Below, piece by piece: positions 8,915 to 18,208 of a stretch of DNA of 64,000 nt; within the stretch, counting starts at the first letter, position 1; each line of letters begins with the position of its first letter. The stretch is from Gracilaria domingensis. Taxonomy: Eukaryota; Rhodophyta; Florideophyceae; Gracilariales; Gracilariaceae. The translations under genes and the position numbers were made by a program. The stretch lies in assembly GCA_022539475.1 (NCBI GenBank), contig VCMS01000025.1:750603-814602 (forward strand), in the 5' to 3' direction. The notes under the pieces were generated by a model, which did no database searches, was not told the origin of the DNA, and worked only from the letters and a program-made list of their open reading frames with translations.

Positions 8915-10436
8915 CCGCCCCGGGAAGGGGGGGGGCATCGTGGCGAGACCTGGAAGCGGGCGCTCTCGCAGCTCAAATTGACGCGTGCGAGGAGAGGAAG
9001 GAGTGCGCGAGAGGCGGCGCCGCGTGAGCATTTCGGCTGATAGGAGAGGCAGTTTTGACAAAAGTGTACGTGGCGTCACGACAAGACGCGCGGAAGGCGG
9101 GCACAGCGCGCTCGTGGCGAGGTGGAGGCGCGTACCATTGGCGTCTGCGCGGCGCCGATAACGCGGCGCTTCGAATTCAGCTCTCGCACAAACCGCGTGC
9201 GCCCTGCGCATTGTGGAGTGCGCAGCGCGCAGTGCGCAGTGCGCAGCGGGTGCGGGAATCCGCACGCGCCGTGGCGAGAGGCGCGGCTGCTCCGACACCG
9301 CTCGCTGTGGCCACGTGCAGCGCAAGTTGGTCTCTTCCAGTTATTCGCCAGACAATCTGACGAACAGTTCTCTCGGAGCCAGCACCAGCTTCGAAGCACG
9401 TTTGGTGAAAAAGGCTATGGATCAGGTGAGATATCAGCATTTTAACCGAGGAGGCCTTGAAGCGGATGGCATCAAGGCCTCTTCAGAGTGTTGAAATGCA
9501 GTACGGCGGTACAGTGCATCGCCAGCGAGTACAGACATTTCCAACATTCGCAGCATGGCCAAAACGACACAAGAGTCTCGCAGCAGTGTCTCTCTGCTGG
9601 CTCGCTGCAGATACATGTGACAGTTAGGCTAGGTCGGGAATGCTGAGAATGCTCGTCTCTGACTATACTTGAGGTGCGTTAGTCGCAGCTTAGGAATTTG
9701 CATTGCGTGTGGAATTCTTCTTGGTTACGTTACTCGATGTTCGTCTTCACTCACTTGCTTACGTCGGTATAAATTATGCCAACTGAGTACTCGCCGCGCT
9801 TCTTTGATTGTGAAGCAGAGTTTACGGCTCTCGTCGTCGAAGTTAAACATAATATGTAAGGCAGGTGCACTGTTTGAACTCTTTGTGGGGTGTAAGATGC
9901 CCGACCGAGCAGCCTAGCAGCGTCTGCAGGCACTCAGTCAGCCGTTTTACTGTTGTTCTAGGATTTGAAAGACTGTTGATCGTGTGATCTTTTAGCTCTT
10001 ATGCTTAAGCTTTTGAGGACTGAGCATTGAACCGTCATTAAGTACCAAAGGTTTGACGCGATTCTCTCTATCCCTGTTAGTGAGTGTAACGTGCCCACTG
10101 GGTACGTTACAGAACGTTTTTGTTGAAGAAAACGTTCTCTCACTAGGGATGCCTCACCTTTTCCTCATGACTCTTGATCGTTGAAGTCTATTCTTTTCCA
10201 ATAATGAGCAATTTCCAATTGCTTCTTATTCTTTTTGGAAATCCTGAGTTGCACAAACTTTCGCACGGCCGGGCATCACGATGTCGCCAGATAAGTGTCT
10301 AGTGTCAGTTAGCCTTCAGTAAGTTGGAAGTACAGGTTGAAATCCGAAGAATACCTGCTCCTGAAAATAATGCGATGTCTACCATTGAAAAGAAAAAGCT
10401 GTTGATATACAAGGTGATACAGATGATCGGCACGGT
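8915..10436. other. Intergenic; GC-rich block then ordinary DNA
   Basis: 9120-9310 is GC-rich with a GCGCAGT microsatellite (about 9216-9250). From 9.4 kb the sequence is of ordinary composition, with no frame longer than about 120 codons and no family I recognise. It contains the folded element at 10070-10150. Confidence 0.5.
10070..10150. other. Near-perfect three-way-junction inverted repeat, 81 nt
   Basis: Three nested stems use almost every base. Outer stem: 10070-10084 pairs with 10139-10150, 12 bp with a 3-nt bulge (GTT). Second stem: 10085-10096 pairs with 10100-10111, 12 bp including one G-T, loop ACT. Third stem: about 10111-10120 pairs with 10129-10138, 10 bp. The stems meet with no unpaired bases. 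It could be a structured RNA, a cruciform regulatory site or a fold-back transposon remnant. Conserved hammerhead core bases are absent. Confidence 0.6.
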
Positions 10437-11075
10437 TCACAGTACGGTGATGTTCGTAGTAGCGTTTGCAATGCTCAAGCACACATCGACCTCCGACAGA
10501 AACTTCTCAAGTTTCTCCTCGAGTTTCTCCGCCAGTTTCGAGCAACTGAGTGGATCAATGAGGGTAGCCATGCTGCCTTCCTTGAAAGGACGCGCTATTC
10601 TCTCAAAATCTTCCTTCGAGAGCTGCTTTTCACGGTTACCATACGAAGTCTCCAGCAGTTTCGCAATGCGTTCATTAACCAAATAATTGTGCTGATCTAC
10701 TTCTTCTTCACCCTCTGCCAAAGCCGCGCGCACTTGCATGAGTATTCTCTTTTCCGTACTAGCCAGATTCTTCTTCTCAATCGCCTCGGCAATTGTTATC
10801 GTCTCCCCCGCAACTTCGACTGTAGTGGTGGCATTCTTCACCACAAGAGCCGTTTTGATCTTCCGCCGCCTGCTCATGAGATCATTCAGCGATTGCCAAG
10901 ATGCGCGCTGATCCTTCTCAAACTGAGCCTGCGACTTGATGAAAGCTGGAAGCACATCCCCCTTCTTCACGGCGATGAACCTGATAGTATCAATCTTCTT
11001 TTCGATACGTTTGGTGAGCAATTTCAGCTCCACCAATGCCTTGGTGAGCGTCATGGTCTCCGCGACTGCCGACAT
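10437..11075 (-). CDS. Phage-type conserved protein of unknown function, 212 aa
   Basis: I place the start at ATG 11075 (MSAVAETMTLTKAL), because a TATA box at 11188-11195 makes an earlier start unlikely; the open frame extends 50 codons upstream. The protein is mostly helical and charged. Its order of motifs, a start like TKALVELKLLTKRIEKKI, a central SRRRKIKTALVVKNATT, then GETITIAEAIEKKN, and a C-terminal EVDVCLSIANATT, matches from memory a conserved family found in tailed phages and phage-bearing bacteria. No function is known to me. There is no transit or signal peptide and no membrane segment. It sits alone in a eukaryotic promoter context, which suggests old transfer from a virus or bacterium followed by adoption. 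Confidence 0.6.
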   Translation of the reverse strand: MSAVAETMTLTKALVELKLLTKRIEKKIDTIRFIAVKKGDVLPAFIKSQAQFEKDQRASWQSLNDLMSRRRKIKTALVVKNATTTVEVAGETITIAEAIEKKNLASTEKRILMQVRAALAEGEEEVDQHNYLVNERIAKLLETSYGNREKQLSKEDFERIARPFKEGSMATLIDPLSCSKLAEKLEEKLEKFLSEVDVCLSIANATTNITVL

Positions 11076-11187
11076 TGTGAAGCGGAGGTTGGACGGCAAC
11101 AGAAGTGTGCTGAGTGGGGGTGAGAGGGTGATTGTGTAGGTTGTTGGGGTGGAGAACTGAGAGGGCGTTGCTCGCGACTGCAAGGCA

Positions 11188-11195
11188 CTTAAATA
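11188..11195 (-). promoter_or_regulatory. TATA-like box (TATTTAAG) of the phage-type gene
   Basis: It lies 113 bp upstream of ATG 11075, giving a predicted 5' leader of about 80-90 nt. Confidence 0.5.
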
Positions 11196-11264
11196 GAGCC
11201 CCAGGCATGCGAGGATCCAGCTCATCCGTCCATGAAATTGGCAGAGCTTAGCTTTACAGCCTCG

Positions 11265-11343
11265 TCTCTACACGTGCAAAACCTGATGAAGGCACTATGA
11301 TAACCTAATCAAAAGGCGTGTTCTCTACACGTGCAAAACCTGA
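11265..11343. repeat. Two perfect 22-bp direct repeats with a CACGTG core
   Basis: TCTCTACACGTGCAAAACCT plus GA occurs at 11265-11286 and again at 11322-11343, 57 bp apart. It lies 70-150 bp upstream of the TATA box of the minus-strand phage-type gene. CACGTG is the G-box bound by bHLH/bZIP factors and is common in light-regulated promoters. A pair of identical copies is most easily read as an upstream activating element. Confidence 0.5.
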
Positions 11344-11703
11344 AGAGTTTCACTTGGGTCATGTTGTCAGTGTAGACGTACGGGGCTTTCTCCGCCGGGC
11401 CCTGAGGTCACAGGGGCAAGTATTCATCAGATCATCACACTCATTGGAAGACGTCCCGTCAAGAGGAGGTGCCAACTGGATGTGAGCGTTTTGCAGTTCG
11501 ATTTCTGCCGTTGTTTTCCATAATGATTATTAGGATCTTAGAATCCGGACGGTGCGTCTGTAGAGTAATGCATAAAAAAAACAGTGTTGCGAACTCAAAG
11601 GAACTCAACGGAGCAAGAAATTCATGTACACACGAAGAGCAATTTATTCCGCTAGGCTAATTTAGAGTCGTAAGTCAAAACATACTCCAGTAGCACCTCG
11701 AAC

Positions 11704-12012
11704 TCAAAGACCAAGAGCGTTGGTTACTGCAGAGATGTCCCCAAGGGCAGCCAATTGACCAAGAATGCCCTTTCCAGTAATCGCTTCAGTAGCGATTGCG
11801 AGCACGAGTCCGAGCATAGCAGCGCGGCCGTTCAAAGTCTCGGAGAATGCCGTAAAGCCCTGAGGGATCTTCTCCTTCTCAGCCATCATGACGACAGCCG
11901 ATCTGCGAACAGGGGCTGTGTTTGGGCGGCGTGCCGAAAACGATGTGACGTTGACGGATGGGGTGGCGCGGGCGAGAACTGGGGTTGCGGAAACGAAAGC
12001 TGTGGAGACCAT
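11704..12012 (-). CDS. Plastid one-helix chlorophyll-binding protein (HLIP/OHP type), 102 aa
   Basis: ATG 12012 opens a Ser/Thr/Arg/Ala-rich transit peptide with the AVVMMA cleavage region typical of red-lineage plastid proteins. The mature part holds one chlorophyll-binding helix with FSETLNGRAAMLG, the ExxNGRxAMxG motif of the light-harvesting superfamily, at about residues 60-75. A single helix, with no second or third, makes this a high-light-inducible or one-helix protein. These sit in thylakoids and protect photosystems during assembly and light stress by binding pigments. The open frame extends 42 codons further upstream, but the TATA box at 12137-12143 places the transcript start near 12110, so the shorter start is preferred. 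Confidence 0.9.
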   Translation of the reverse strand: MVSTAFVSATPVLARATPSVNVTSFSARRPNTAPVRRSAVVMMAEKEKIPQGFTAFSETLNGRAAMLGLVLAIATEAITGKGILGQLAALGDISAVTNALGL

Positions 12013-12136
12013 TTTTCCTTTGTGTTGAAGAGGAGTGGAGCGAGAAACGTTCGAGATGCTTGAGCGAATTTTCGTTGAGGTTGTGGAGGGAAGTGCTGAG
12101 GAGAGATGTAGCATACCAGTGCTGGATGTGGGGAGC

Positions 12137-12143
12137 ATTTATA
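12137..12143 (-). promoter_or_regulatory. TATA box (TATAAAT) of the one-helix protein gene
   Basis: It lies 125 bp upstream of ATG 12012. The leader contains a short CT-rich stretch. Confidence 0.6.
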
Positions 12144-13701
12144 CTGCTGAAAACTAGAGGCAGTGAAGGATTGGAAAGATGTAGTTTCCGCAGCAGAAGT
12201 AGGATGAATTTAATCTGCTGTCAATCCGAAAGGGAGTGGCTTGAAGACAAAGCTCCGCGGAGCAGAACAGTCGCAAACTACTCGCTTCAGCGCTGAGGCA
12301 CATTGTGCGCGAATCAAGTCATCCACACAAGACCTGTTTCAGGGCGAAGCCGAGATGAATTCTCGCTGAATCTCGAGCAACGGATTTGCATTTGAGCACA
12401 GCTAGTCATATAAAATACACTTTGACGGCGATGACATAACACATGAACATGCCCGAACGGCCATCGAAACGGCGGATGGCGGACGAAGAGGAATGCGTCG
12501 TGTCGGTCCGAGATATTTGGAAAATGTGGTGTCGTTTGGTACTTTTTTGTGGTTGAGATTTTTGAAGTGCGCAGACGGTTGGAATCAGGCGAACGACGGA
12601 CGCGCCGTCAGTGACGCCTCATCCAAAGTTCTTTCGGGCGGGGCATCGCCCACTAGCTACACGTGTAGCGTTATCCGCTACGTAACTCAAAAAAATCTAC
12701 CCCCAAAACAATGTTACTGGATTCCACTCGATAAGCGCTGGCTTGAGCGGTTTGGGATACTTCCCTACAAGGGAAGTATCCCAAACCGCTGTAGTACGAG
12801 CATGCGTTTTTCGCAGCCGGGACAGTGCCGTACAAAGAGTGCACGTTGCTGGCTGTCTCCCAGAGCTCTCTCTCTGTTCATGGTTATTCCAGCCTAATTC
12901 GGACGAAACAGAAACGCCCTCTCATGAGAAAGGCCAGCTGGCCTTCTCAGGGCTGGTAGATGATGGGGAGCGTGATTATGGCCACAGCAGACACGGCCGA
13001 TGCGAAGCTTGTGCTCTGTAATGCGTGAATTAAAAAACGAAGTTGCACCTCTCATCAGAAGATGTCTGTCACACTTTCAGGGCGTCGGGAGCACTCGTGC
13101 GTCGTTTAGTGCGCGCCCAGTTTCAGTAGGAGGACGAGTGTGCATCATGCAGATTCGTGATGATGATCAGTGCGCGATTAGCTTTTCCCAAGCAGTGCCA
13201 AACCGGCACGTACGCAGAGTGGCAGGAAACGAAGCCCACGGGTGCTTCCTCACATCACATGATGTCGCAATTCGACCACGCGATGGACGTGTCGCGTGCG
13301 GTTGTGCTGTTGGGGCGTCGTTCGGTTCGATTGAGAGACAGTGCTGTTGTGAGCCCTCTACCTTCGTACTGAGTATCAATTTCAAGAGGTAAGCCCGCGC
13401 GATTTGAACGAAGCAGCTCGGCGTTGAAGATCGTACAGGAGCCGGACGCTCTCCAGAGGTCCGAAACCGCGGCGGTGAACGCAAGCAGTGCTGGACGCGG
13501 GTTTGCGTGGCGGCAAGCGGGCCTGCACGTATGAGGCCCGATTCCGTGCACAGCTCGGTCCATACACGTTGCACGGCAGATCAAGGCGCGCGCAAGCGCA
13601 GCGTCATCGACAAGGCGCGCACCGCTGGGCCACGCCGAACGCGCTGCAATCCACACAGCGCACGCGCGGCGCACCCTCCAGCCTTTGCCGCGACCAAAAC
13701 G
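12144..13701. other. Intergenic between the one-helix gene and aminopeptidase
   Basis: No gene is supported. It holds the perfect palindrome at 12746-12790. From about 13500 the composition turns GC-rich toward the aminopeptidase start. The aminopeptidase frame is open upstream to 13507, but the residues before 13702 look like untranslated leader. Confidence 0.5.
12746..12790. repeat. Perfect inverted repeat, 21-bp arms, 3-bp centre
   Basis: AGCGGTTTGGGATACTTCCC begins the left arm and the right arm is its exact complement. No gene ends here, so it is not an obvious terminator. Perfect arms suggest recent origin or selection. Confidence 0.7.
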
Positions 13702-16578
13702 ATGCATCGTGCCGTTCGCCGCACCGCCTTCGTCACCTGTTTCTCCCTGCTGCGTCCCGCCGCGAGCCCGTCGCTCGCTCGCACTCGCTCCGCCTTCACG
13801 CCGCCCTTCACGGCCGCTCTGCGTCGTCGCGCAATGGCCGCCCCCGCCGCTGCCGCGGTTGCGTCGGCTCGCGCTGCCGCCGACGTTTCCACGGAGCCTG
13901 TCATGGCGCCGATTTCCGCCGAGCCGAAGGTCAAGTATTTGGCGGACTACGCTCCTCCGCCATACTTTGTTTCGCACGCAGACTTGTGCTTCGAGCTGGA
14001 TGATGACGGACTGGACACGCTGGTTCGCGGCAAGCTGCAGATCCGTCCAGCTTGTGACGCTGGCACGCCGCTTGTTCTCGACGGCGAAGCGCTTGCCTTG
14101 CAGCCGGCGTCGCTCAAGATTGATGGAACCGTGCTCCAGGATTCGGATTATGTGTATGATCAGGCAGCAAGTACGCTCACCATTTCTCCCGCCGTACTGC
14201 CTACCAGTGACTTTACTTTTGAGAGCGTTGTGAAGATTCGCCCGGCGAAGAATACGGTTCTGGAAGGCCTTTACATGTCTCAGGGTGACTATTGCACTCA
14301 GTGCGAGGCTGAGGGCTTCCGCAGAATTACATTTTACGTAGATCGCCCGGATGTCATGGCCACCTTCTCCGTTCGTTTAGAGGCGGATCGCAAAAAGTGT
14401 CCTGTGCTTCTCAGCAATGGAAACTGCGTGTCTTCTGGAGAGTCTTCTGACAATCGTCATTGGGCTCAGTTTGAGGACCCCTTCCCCAAGCCTTGTTACC
14501 TGTTTGCCTTGGTTGCTGGAGATCTGTCTCATTTGAGCGATAAGTTTGTCACAATGAACGGAAGAGAAGTCAATCTCAAGGTTTATGTGAAGGGAGAGTC
14601 GGAGGTCCGCAAGTGCCATCACGCCATGCGAAGTCTCAAGAAAGCAATGAAATGGGATGAAGATGTGTATGGTTTGGAGTATAACTACGATATCTTCAAC
14701 ATTGTGGCGGTGCCCACTTTTGTCTTTGGTGCCATGGAGAACACTTCCCTCAACATCTTCAACAGCAAATATGTACTTGTAAGTCCGGAGACAGCGACAG
14801 ATACCGATTTCAACAACGTCGAGGGTGTTGTAGCCCATGAGTACTTCCATAACTACAGCGGTAATCGCGTTACTGTGAGCTCTTGGTTCCAGCTTTCTCT
14901 AAAGGAAGGATTGACCGTGTTCCGCGATCAGAGCTTCTCTGCCGACATGAACTCAGAGACGGTGAAACGAATTCGTGACGTGGCCATTTTGCGAACTGCG
15001 CAGTTTGCTGAGGATGCTGGACCAATGTCGCACCCGATTCGTCCTGCTTCCTACATCACCTGCAATTCGTTTTACACCGCCACTGTCTACAACAAGGGCG
15101 CTGAAGTTATCAGAATGCTCAAGACCCTTGTAGGCCCGGAGGGTTTCCGCAAAGGCACTGACATCTACTTTAGCCGTAACGACGGCAAGGCTGTTACCTG
15201 CGAGGATTGGGTACAAGCGATTCAGGATGCTAATCCAAATGTGGACCTAACTGTATTCCGAAGGTGGTATAATCAGTCCGGCACACCGGTTGTGACGGTT
15301 GACGTTTCGTACAATGACGGGGATTCTACACTTTCTCTGAAACTCAACCAGATGATTCCGGCAACCTCGAAACAACCGACCACGGAAGCAATGCTCATTC
15401 CTATCCGCATGGGTATTATTGGTCCGGATGGGTCCTCTGTGCCTGTTGACTTGGGGGATGGCTCTGAGCCAACGCTGACCAAGGTTTTGAACTTTTCATC
15501 CCGAGATGAGACGTTCGTTCTCTACAATGTTCCGAAGGGATCGGTGCCTTCACTGCTCCGCGGATTCAGTGCGCCAGTGAAACTTGAAAGGGTGGGTGGT
15601 GTGTCAGATGACGAGCTGGCATTCCTCATGGCAAATGATACCGATGAGTTTAACCGTTGGGAGTCTGGACAGAAGCTTGCGTTGAACTTCATTGTAAAGT
15701 GTATCAGTAGTGACGACGAGTTCCCTCCGGTGCCTGAAGCGATCATCAATTCCTTCAAGCAGACATTGACGAATACGGAGATTGATGCCGCATTGCGTGC
15801 GGAAGTGTTTGTGTTGCCGCCAGAGGCGTACATAACTGAGCAAGTGGAGGTAGCTGACCCGGTCCGCATCCGAGCTGCTCGAAAGTATTTCATGAAGCAG
15901 TTGGCTGAAAATCTTCGAGCAGACCTGCAGAAGATATTCGACGAAGGCGTGGCGGACTCCAAAGAGTACAAACTGGATCCGGACTCGCAGGGTAAGCGTG
16001 TATTGAAGAACGTTGCGTTGACATATTTGGCAACGCTCGGAAGCAAAGCGGTGTTTGAGCTGTGCCTGAAGATTGTGCGCAGCGGTACAAACATGACAGA
16101 TGTGTTGGCTGCTTTGCGTATTTTGGCTTCGAGCACCAGCCCAGAACGCGAAATTGCTCTGGAAGAGTTCTATGAAAAGTGGAAGTCAGATCTTCTGGTC
16201 GTCGACAAGTGGTTGGCTATTCAGTCCACCTGCACTCGAGACGATGTGTTCGACATAGTCAAGGGCCTCACCGCTCACGAATCTTATAGTGAGAGCGTAC
16301 CGAATAAGGTGTATGCATTGTTGCGCGGATACGGATCAGCAAACGTCCACATGCCCATCGATGGTAGTGGCTACAAGTTCCTGTCAGAACAAGTATCTCG
16401 ATTGGACCGCATGAACCCACAGGTTGCCGCGCGAATTGCGAGATCGTTTACTCGGTGGCGCAAATACGACGCGACCAGGCAATCTCAAATGGAGGCAGAG
16501 TTAAAGAAAATCAAGCAGACTGAGGGGTTATCAAAGGACGTGTTTGAAGTTGTTAGCAACTGCTTGGCTCAGGCGTAA
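13702..16578 (+). CDS. Aminopeptidase N, M1 family, organelle-targeted, 958 aa
   Basis: It is an M1 zinc metallopeptidase of the bacterial PepN type and removes N-terminal residues from peptides. From ATG 13702, the exopeptidase motif GAMEN is at residues 343-347. The zinc site is HEYFH at 379-383 with the third ligand E402 (in LSLKEG), the correct HExxH-x18-E spacing. The stretches VTVSSWFQLSLKEGLTVFRD and RRWYNQSGTP are PepN-like. A C-terminal helical domain of about 330 residues follows, as in PepN. Upstream of the catalytic part, ~100 residues rich in Arg, Ala and Ser form a plastid or mitochondrial transit peptide. The length is slightly above the usual 870-890 aa because of this extension. 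I chose ATG 13702 (MHRAVRR) over the frame upstream, which reads like leader. The 5' end is much richer in GC than the rest. Confidence 0.93.
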   Translation: MHRAVRRTAFVTCFSLLRPAASPSLARTRSAFTPPFTAALRRRAMAAPAAAAVASARAAADVSTEPVMAPISAEPKVKYLADYAPPPYFVSHADLCFELDDDGLDTLVRGKLQIRPACDAGTPLVLDGEALALQPASLKIDGTVLQDSDYVYDQAASTLTISPAVLPTSDFTFESVVKIRPAKNTVLEGLYMSQGDYCTQCEAEGFRRITFYVDRPDVMATFSVRLEADRKKCPVLLSNGNCVSSGESSDNRHWAQFEDPFPKPCYLFALVAGDLSHLSDKFVTMNGREVNLKVYVKGESEVRKCHHAMRSLKKAMKWDEDVYGLEYNYDIFNIVAVPTFVFGAMENTSLNIFNSKYVLVSPETATDTDFNNVEGVVAHEYFHNYSGNRVTVSSWFQLSLKEGLTVFRDQSFSADMNSETVKRIRDVAILRTAQFAEDAGPMSHPIRPASYITCNSFYTATVYNKGAEVIRMLKTLVGPEGFRKGTDIYFSRNDGKAVTCEDWVQAIQDANPNVDLTVFRRWYNQSGTPVVTVDVSYNDGDSTLSLKLNQMIPATSKQPTTEAMLIPIRMGIIGPDGSSVPVDLGDGSEPTLTKVLNFSSRDETFVLYNVPKGSVPSLLRGFSAPVKLERVGGVSDDELAFLMANDTDEFNRWESGQKLALNFIVKCISSDDEFPPVPEAIINSFKQTLTNTEIDAALRAEVFVLPPEAYITEQVEVADPVRIRAARKYFMKQLAENLRADLQKIFDEGVADSKEYKLDPDSQGKRVLKNVALTYLATLGSKAVFELCLKIVRSGTNMTDVLAALRILASSTSPEREIALEEFYEKWKSDLLVVDKWLAIQSTCTRDDVFDIVKGLTAHESYSESVPNKVYALLRGYGSANVHMPIDGSGYKFLSEQVSRLDRMNPQVAARIARSFTRWRKYDATRQSQMEAELKKIKQTEGLSKDVFEVVSNCLAQA

Positions 16579-16609
16579 ATGGATGAGGTAGACGCTATGA
16601 TAATCTGAC

Positions 16610-16615
16610 AATAAA
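16610..16615 (+). terminator. AATAAA polyadenylation-like signal
   Basis: It lies 32 bp after the aminopeptidase stop codon. Confidence 0.4.
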
Positions 16616-16764
16616 AGAGAGGCACGGCTCTGCCTAAACAAAACAGGATTCATACGAAGTCAGCAATGGTTCGCATTCCATTCTGCAGCTTGGGTATGGA
16701 ACGAAGGTGACACGAAAAGACTCAAAACCCAGGCGATGTTGCGTTAATGTCGATACTCTGCGTG

Positions 16765-17835
16765 CTAATGAGAAGGGTAGAACATCACGTAAGATGCGTA
16801 CAAAGTGAGTCCGAAGGCTCCGTACACAACTGCTTGACACCATAGCCAATAACCCCACGTCATTCTATTCCAGCGCATTGGGCGACCGTCGAACTTGCCG
16901 TTTGCTCGGAAACCTTTGAGCAGTTCATCCTTCTCTTCGTAGAGGCGGTATACCCATTTCTTGAGCTCCTCGTCATCTTGAGGAAGCTCTGACATGGGTA
17001 TGCGACGCTGGTGAACATGAATGACGCGGTCCTTCCGTGAGGGTGTGCCGTACATTTCCTGGAAAGTGGGGTTCATTTCGCCGCTGTCCAGCTGTGAGTA
17101 ACCGATGGTGACATCGTACACGGCCTGGGCGTCGGCTCGTAGCGCGTGCACGGTTGAAACGAAGCCCTTGGTTCGCGGCTGTAGGACCTCGTCCAACACC
17201 TTGAGCTGTCTGTTCCTCGCAAATTGAACGGCTTCCTCACGCTTGGCTGTGGTGAAGCGGGTGCCCTCCAGATAGTTGATGAGCCAGAACGGGACGTGCC
17301 GTCGGCGCGGGTCGGTGAGACTGGAGAACATTTTGTTGAGGCGACGACCGGCGCTGGTGGACTGTCGCTTGATGAAAATGACCACGTCCAGCACCCAGCC
17401 TGCAAACCCGTAGACTGGGAATACCAATAAGGATCGCTTGGCTAGAAACTTGACGTCGCCGTGCATGCGCACCTGGCGCGCAAGCGAGTAGATGACGACG
17501 GTGTCAGCCCACGATCGATGGTTGCACACGACGAGCGCGGATTCATTCGGACGGAAGGCATCACCGGTAGCGACGAGGGTGAGGCGTCCAAAGATCTCGA
17601 GATGGCCCATGAAGATTGAGAACCAGGTGCGAATGACGGAAGTGGAGATATGAATCATGGCGCGATGGTTGAGGCGGAGAAAGCGCAAGGCGGTGACGGT
17701 GACGCCAATGACGCCATTGACGAGAATGACGGTGACGACGGAGATGAGCACGGAGAAGAAGGCGGTGTAGAGAGAGCCGATGGCATGGAACAGCGCTCCG
17801 TCAGCAAGCGCCATTGGGAAGGCGGAGGCAGTCAT
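16765..17835 (-). CDS. 1-acyl-glycerol-3-phosphate acyltransferase, ER-type (LPAT), 356 aa
   Basis: It transfers a fatty acyl chain to the sn-2 position of a lysophospholipid, probably lysophosphatidic acid, in membrane-lipid and triacylglycerol synthesis. ATG 17835 is preferred; the open frame two codons earlier begins with TTG. Motif I is NHRSWAD with H106 and D111 (HxxxxD). Motif III is EGTR at 190-193, followed by FTTAKREEA and PRTKGFVSTV, wording characteristic of plant ER LPAT2-5 rather than plastid or bacterial PlsC. A long N-terminal hydrophobic segment (about 20-50) and a C-terminal one (about 325-350) anchor it in the membrane. It diverges from the plastid membrane-protein gene across a 370-bp shared upstream region. 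Confidence 0.88.
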   Translation of the reverse strand: MTASAFPMALADGALFHAIGSLYTAFFSVLISVVTVILVNGVIGVTVTALRFLRLNHRAMIHISTSVIRTWFSIFMGHLEIFGRLTLVATGDAFRPNESALVVCNHRSWADTVVIYSLARQVRMHGDVKFLAKRSLLVFPVYGFAGWVLDVVIFIKRQSTSAGRRLNKMFSSLTDPRRRHVPFWLINYLEGTRFTTAKREEAVQFARNRQLKVLDEVLQPRTKGFVSTVHALRADAQAVYDVTIGYSQLDSGEMNPTFQEMYGTPSRKDRVIHVHQRRIPMSELPQDDEELKKWVYRLYEEKDELLKGFRANGKFDGRPMRWNRMTWGYWLWCQAVVYGAFGLTLYASYVMFYPSH

Positions 17836-18000
17836 GGACAACGACTCGGGGCGCGCGCGCTGTGCGGACGGAGACGAGGACTCGGGGGCGAGCGCGGAGG
17901 AGGTTGTGCAGCCATACGTTCTGCAGCGTGTCCGTCTGCCAATAAAGCGCGCAAACTGCGCTACGTGCTGCGCAGTTTAACATTACCTCCATTATTTATT

Positions 18001-18007
18001 TATAAAT
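18001..18007 (+). promoter_or_regulatory. TATA box (TATAAAT) for the plastid membrane-protein gene
   Basis: It lies in an AT-rich patch between two divergent genes, about 200 bp before ATG 18209. Confidence 0.5.
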
Positions 18008-18208
18008 GCCAGTACGGTATTACGGAATCGCACGCGTGCGGTGCCACCCGTTCACGTGTTCATCCACGTTCATCCACGTCGCACACGCCCCCACGTGGCG
18101 GGCGAAACGGGGCAACCCGCAGTGTGAGAGACGTGCCCCCGCGCGAGATCGCAGATCAACTCGCTCTTCGGCGCGCCAGTCCTCTCTCCCTCTCTGTCCA
18201 GCGCCGTC

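Noticed and set aside
8813-9445. Overlapping frames of 90-170 codons in the GC-rich block
   Set aside because: Frames are open on both strands because stop codons are rare in GC-rich repeats.
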